64,000 nt of DNA from the NCBI RefSeq assembly GCF_002846555.1, contig NZ_PJMS01000001.1, positions 4,788,501-4,852,500 on the forward strand. Reading direction: 5' to 3'. Both the position numbers and the translations under genes were made by a program. Below the pieces are notes generated by a model that saw only the letters and a program-made list of their open reading frames with translations, did not search any database and had not been told where the DNA came from. Shown in pieces: positions 60,695-64,000 of the stretch (positions are counted from its first letter, which is position 1; each line of letters starts with the position of its first letter). Origin of the DNA: Aquimarina sp. MAR_2010_214 (GTDB taxonomy: Bacteria > Bacteroidota > Bacteroidia > Flavobacteriales > Flavobacteriaceae).

Positions 60695-60750
60695 AATCAA
60701 TAATTATGGAATTATTCCCTATTTTTGGAATAATTCCATAATTATTGATT
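60695..60750 (+). promoter_or_regulatory. Perfect 24-bp inverted repeat with an internal -7 element: dinB operator/promoter
   Basis: Arms 60695-60718 and 60727-60750 are exact reverse complements around an 8-base loop. The sequence TATTTTTG at 60720-60727 (loop plus the first base of the right arm) matches the TAnnTTTG -7 consensus. Each arm is itself a smaller dyad, AATAATT-N4-AATTATT (60725-60750 side: 60729-60746). Overlapping it is the 11-bp palindrome GGAATAATTCC at 60727-60737. The right arm ends on the first base of the TTG start codon at 60750. A repressor bound here would cover the promoter and the start. Confidence 0.7.
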
Positions 60751-61961
60751 TGAGAACTATATTACATCTTGATCTGGACACATTCTATGTATCTGTAGAA
60801 CGTATGATCAACAGTACTTTAAAAGAAAAACCACTCCTTGTTGGCGGGATCAGTGATCGTGGTGTTGTAGCTGCGTGCAGTTATGAAACCAGATCTTATG
60901 GTATACATTCTGGTATGTCTATGAAAATTGCCAAAGAACTATGCCCTGAGGCTGTTGTCATAAAAGGCAATGCTGGGACATATAGTAAATACTCTGACAT
61001 GGTTACAGAAATCATCAAAGAGAATGTACCCGTATTCGAAAAATCAAGTATTGATGAATTCTATGCAGACCTTTCTGGTATGGACAAATTCTTTGGTACG
61101 TATAAATATTCTCTAGAGTTACGTCAAAAAGTTATTTCAGAAACAGGGCTTCCTATATCTTTTGGGCTTTCTGGTAATAAAGTAGTCTCTAAAGTAGCTA
61201 CCAATGAAGCAAAACCTAATAACCAATTAAAAATAGATTTTGGTACAGAAAAACCATTTCTGGCCCCACTATCGGTTAAAAAAATTCCAATGGTGGGTAA
61301 CAAAACATATCAAACTTTGCGAAATCTAGGGGTCCGCTATATAAAAACTATCCAAGATATGCCAGTAGACGTTATGAAAGGAGTACTTGGAGCAAACGGC
61401 CTTACCATCTGGAAAAGAGCTAATGGGATAGATAACACACCCGTCATTGCATTTTCTGAACGTAAATCAATCTCTACAGAAAGAACATTCGACAGAGATA
61501 CTATAGACATATATAAACTTAAAAATCTCCTAATAGCAATGACAGAAAACCTCTCCTATCAATTGCGAAGAGGAAATAAATTAACCGCTTGCATTGCTGT
61601 AAAAATCAGATATTCTGACTTTAATACATATACCAAGCAACTTAAAATACCATACACCAGTGCAGATCATATTCTTATCCCAAAAATTCTGGAAATATTC
61701 GAAAAACTATATCAAAAACGATTATTAATTCGATTAATAGGCATACGGTTTAGCCACTTGGTTAGTGGTAACTACCAGATTAATCTATTTGATGATAGCG
61801 AGAAACAGCTTAACCTATATCAAGCGTTAGATACTATTAGAATTCGATATGGAGACCGAAGTGTAATAAGGGCTGCGGCTATAGGATCAACAACTATAGG
61901 TAGAATGCAAAACCCATTTAATGGGGAACCCCCTATAGTATTAGCCCATAGAAAACAATAG
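60750..61961 (+). CDS. dinB: Y-family DNA polymerase (DinB/Pol IV type)
   Basis: From TTG 60750 it has 403 residues and reads MRTILHLDLDTFYVSVER, the standard start of this family. An upstream ATG at 60687 would add 21 residues encoded by the palindrome and is unlikely. The catalytic acidic residues are D8 and D10 (DLD) and the DE pair in SSIDEFYADLS. The thumb and little-finger domains follow (about 170-240 and 250-360). It performs translesion synthesis. It is followed by a DnaE 135 bases later, as in mutagenesis cassettes. The regulation is likely through the palindrome at its start. Confidence 0.92.
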   Translation: MRTILHLDLDTFYVSVERMINSTLKEKPLLVGGISDRGVVAACSYETRSYGIHSGMSMKIAKELCPEAVVIKGNAGTYSKYSDMVTEIIKENVPVFEKSSIDEFYADLSGMDKFFGTYKYSLELRQKVISETGLPISFGLSGNKVVSKVATNEAKPNNQLKIDFGTEKPFLAPLSVKKIPMVGNKTYQTLRNLGVRYIKTIQDMPVDVMKGVLGANGLTIWKRANGIDNTPVIAFSERKSISTERTFDRDTIDIYKLKNLLIAMTENLSYQLRRGNKLTACIAVKIRYSDFNTYTKQLKIPYTSADHILIPKILEIFEKLYQKRLLIRLIGIRFSHLVSGNYQINLFDDSEKQLNLYQALDTIRIRYGDRSVIRAAAIGSTTIGRMQNPFNGEPPIVLAHRKQ

Positions 61962-62096
61962 TTTTTTAGTCATCGATATTATAATAGTAGCATCCGGGCG
62001 GGTTATTCACTATATCTTTTTCTATTAATTCGTTCAAATTAACAGAAAAAGGATGCCGTTGCTACCCCTGATGCAAAACTCAAAATATGAAACTAA

Positions 62097-64000
62097 ATGT
62101 ATCTTAATTGTCATTCATATTACAGCTTACGGTTCGGAGCTTTTTCTGAAATCGATCTCTTAGAATTAGCCAACGAAAATAACATAAATTGCCTTGCTCT
62201 AACTGATATCAACAATACTTCTGCTTGTCTAAATTTTATTAGAAAAGCAAAAGAGTATCATATTAAACCTATTGTAGGAATAGATTTCAGAAACAATCAC
62301 CAACCTTTATACGTAGGTCTGGCAAAAAATAATGAAGGATATAAAGAGTTAAATGATTTCTTATCACACTATTCATATAAAAAAATAGATTTCCCCAAAA
62401 TAGCTCCTTCCTTTAAAAATTCCTATATCATATATCCCTTTGAACATGTATTATCTATAGACAAAATTAACTTTACAGATCATGAATTTATAGGTATATC
62501 TATAAAAGATATACCTAAACTTCGTCTTTCTAATTTGCGAAAATTGAAAGATAAATGCATAGCACTACAGCCTGTTACCTTCAGAAATAAAAAAGATTTT
62601 AATGCCCACCGATTATTAAGAGCTATTGATAATAATATACTACTAAGTCGTTTACCCAACGATCAACAGGCATGTTTTTCAGAGCAAATGATTCCCGATC
62701 AAGAAATTAAAAATAAATTTTCAGAATTTGATTTCATTATTAATAACACCCTTACTGTTCAAGAGGAGTGTTTTATTGATTTTAATTTTTCAAAAAACAA
62801 CCCTTCTTTAAACCAAAAAACATACACCAACAGCATACTAGAAGACAATAAATTGCTTGAAAAACTCTGTCAGGAAGGCCTTGCTTATCGATATCCAAAT
62901 CCCAAAAAAAAGGTATTAGACCGATTAAAAAAAGAACTCTCATTAATTACAAAAATGAAGTTTGTTTCCTATTTTTTAATCAACTGGAGAATTATCTCTT
63001 ATGCACAAAGCAAAGGGTATTACTATGTAGGGCGCGGTAGTGGAGCAAATAGTATTGTAGCATACCTACTTCGTATTACAGATGTAGATCCAATAGAATT
63101 AGACTTATATTTCGAACGATTTATCAATACACACCGCACCAGTCCTCCTGATTTTGACATTGATTTCTCATGGAAAGACAGGCAGGATATCACTCGATTT
63201 ATTTTTCAAGAATTTGACAATGTAGCATTACTAGGAACCTACATTACTTTTCATTACAAAGGAGCAATAAGAGAATTGGGTAAAGTATTTGGCCTTCCAA
63301 AATTTGAAATCGACAAGTTAAGCGAAGGAGATTATGATTATAATTCTCTTGATCAAATTCATAAGCTGGTGGTCATCTATAGTAACCTAATACGTGGGAT
63401 CCCTAATTATCTTAGTATACATGCTAGTGGGATATTAATTAGTGAATATCCTCTACATTATTATTCTGCCACAGATCTACCTCCAAAAGGATTTCCCACT
63501 GTACAGTATGATATGATTATCGCAGAAGACCTGGGGTTATACAAATTTGATATTTTAGGACAACGTGGATTAGCAAAAATTAAAGACGCAATTACAATTA
63601 TAGAATACAATCAACCTGTATTAGCTGATTTTGATATTCATGATATAAAAAGATTCAAAAAAGATAAAAGAATAAATGCTTTGATACGAGATGCAAAATG
63701 CCTGGCATGTTTTTATGTAGAATCTCCTGCAATGCGTATGCTGTTAAGTAAACTAAAAACAGATAATTACTTAGGATTAGTAGCAGCAAGTTCAATCATA
63801 CGTCCCGGAGTAGCTAAAAGTGGAATGATGAGGGAGTATATTTTACGAGAACATAACATAGAAAGAAGAAAAAATTCACACCCAATTATGCTTGATTTAA
63901 TGAGTGAAACCTATGGCATTATGGTATATCAGGAAGATGTGATAAAAGTAGCTCATTTCTTTGCAAAACTAACCTTAGATGAAGCTGATGTGTTGCGTCG
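62097..64000 (+). CDS. DNA polymerase III alpha subunit, error-prone DnaE type (cut by window end)
   Basis: 634 complete codons are visible from ATG 62097. A PHP domain (about 1-200) begins MYLNCHSYYSLRFGA. The polymerase part has VGRGSGANSIVAYLLRIT, YFERFIN and the catalytic PPDFDIDFSW with the acidic pair. The PHP metal site is degenerate: the usual LHxH is LNCH, and the usual TDH is TDI. It therefore probably lacks PHP nuclease activity. Together with dinB it forms a two-gene mutasome cassette as in DnaE2/ImuC systems. The C-terminal part lies beyond the window, so OB and other domains cannot be judged. Confidence 0.9.
   Translation, partial: MYLNCHSYYSLRFGAFSEIDLLELANENNINCLALTDINNTSACLNFIRKAKEYHIKPIVGIDFRNNHQPLYVGLAKNNEGYKELNDFLSHYSYKKIDFPKIAPSFKNSYIIYPFEHVLSIDKINFTDHEFIGISIKDIPKLRLSNLRKLKDKCIALQPVTFRNKKDFNAHRLLRAIDNNILLSRLPNDQQACFSEQMIPDQEIKNKFSEFDFIINNTLTVQEECFIDFNFSKNNPSLNQKTYTNSILEDNKLLEKLCQEGLAYRYPNPKKKVLDRLKKELSLITKMKFVSYFLINWRIISYAQSKGYYYVGRGSGANSIVAYLLRITDVDPIELDLYFERFINTHRTSPPDFDIDFSWKDRQDITRFIFQEFDNVALLGTYITFHYKGAIRELGKVFGLPKFEIDKLSEGDYDYNSLDQIHKLVVIYSNLIRGIPNYLSIHASGILISEYPLHYYSATDLPPKGFPTVQYDMIIAEDLGLYKFDILGQRGLAKIKDAITIIEYNQPVLADFDIHDIKRFKKDKRINALIRDAKCLACFYVESPAMRMLLSKLKTDNYLGLVAASSIIRPGVAKSGMMREYILREHNIERRKNSHPIMLDLMSETYGIMVYQEDVIKVAHFFAKLTLDEADVLR

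Noticed and set aside
60687..60749. Upstream ATG start for dinB
   Set aside because: The 21 extra residues are encoded by the palindrome and -7 element, and the TTG at 60750 gives the conserved family N-terminus.
61962..62096. GC-rich arms (GTAGCATCC at 61987-61995; GGATGC at 62051 and GCTAC at 62061) between dinB and dnaE, and a TTCAAAT sequence like a tRNA T-loop
   Set aside because: No acceptor, anticodon or T-stem pairing can be built, so it is not a tRNA. The hairpin needs a 6-base bulge and a 55-base loop, so I do not call a terminator.

Overview
The window is AT-rich chromosomal DNA from a member of the phylum Bacteroidota, almost certainly family Flavobacteriaceae. An Aquimarina-like marine gliding bacterium is my inference, not a proven identity. 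The evidence is a gliding/T9SS-type adhesin cluster, a long GAPDH, monomeric isocitrate dehydrogenase, DUF4835, DUF6913, DUF6095 and DUF4249 proteins, a TonB receptor/lipoprotein pair, Bacteroidota-type promoters (TTG-N19/20-TAnnTTTG), almost no Shine-Dalgarno signal and several TTG or GTG starts. I found no tRNA, rRNA, CRISPR array, insertion sequence or prophage.

Layout. Positions 1-3019 (minus) carry coaE (cut by the window edge), a YbbR protein, a family 2 glycosyltransferase and fabI. Positions 3772-9596 (plus) hold a three-gene secretion/surface cluster: a 970-residue SprB-repeat protein with a type B T9SS C-terminal domain, a PorP/SprF protein and a PorE-like TPR/beta-propeller/OmpA protein. 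Positions 9629-24224 (minus) are a dense housekeeping block: CAP lipoprotein, recN, DUF4835 (PorD-like), coaBC, RNA polymerase omega, bamD, Kir channel, dapA, DUF6913, two YhhN-family membrane proteins with what looks like a decayed third copy between them, ligA, a LOG protein, prmC and an acetyltransferase. Positions 24353-28671 (plus) hold an LEA lipoprotein, an unknown exported protein and the overlapping genes ribD, HAD, EamA and YigZ. A thioesterase, dnaA, a low-molecular-weight phosphatase and an RsmI-like methyltransferase follow. A minus-strand block of a muramidase-like protein, mltG, an acetyltransferase and dapF faces htrA. GAPDH, trmD, rplS and monomeric icd follow; a frameshifted gene remnant with its own terminator lies between rplS and icd.

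Positions 44418-47654 look like an ECF sigma/anti-sigma regulon: a 12-bp motif is shared by the sigma promoter and the promoter of the outer-membrane protein downstream. Next come a class C beta-lactamase-like hydrolase, a TonB receptor/DUF4249 pair, murQ, a DUF5648-like lipoprotein, a TPR histidine kinase with a LytTR response regulator, and an Rrf2 regulator with a palindrome in its own promoter.

The last 3.3 kb are the most interesting part. A Y-family DNA polymerase (dinB) and an error-prone-type DnaE (cut by the window end) form a two-gene mutagenesis cassette. A perfect 24-bp inverted repeat flanks the putative -7 promoter element and runs to the TTG start codon of dinB. This looks like a dedicated operator for damage-inducible translesion synthesis, with no regulator gene visible beside it.
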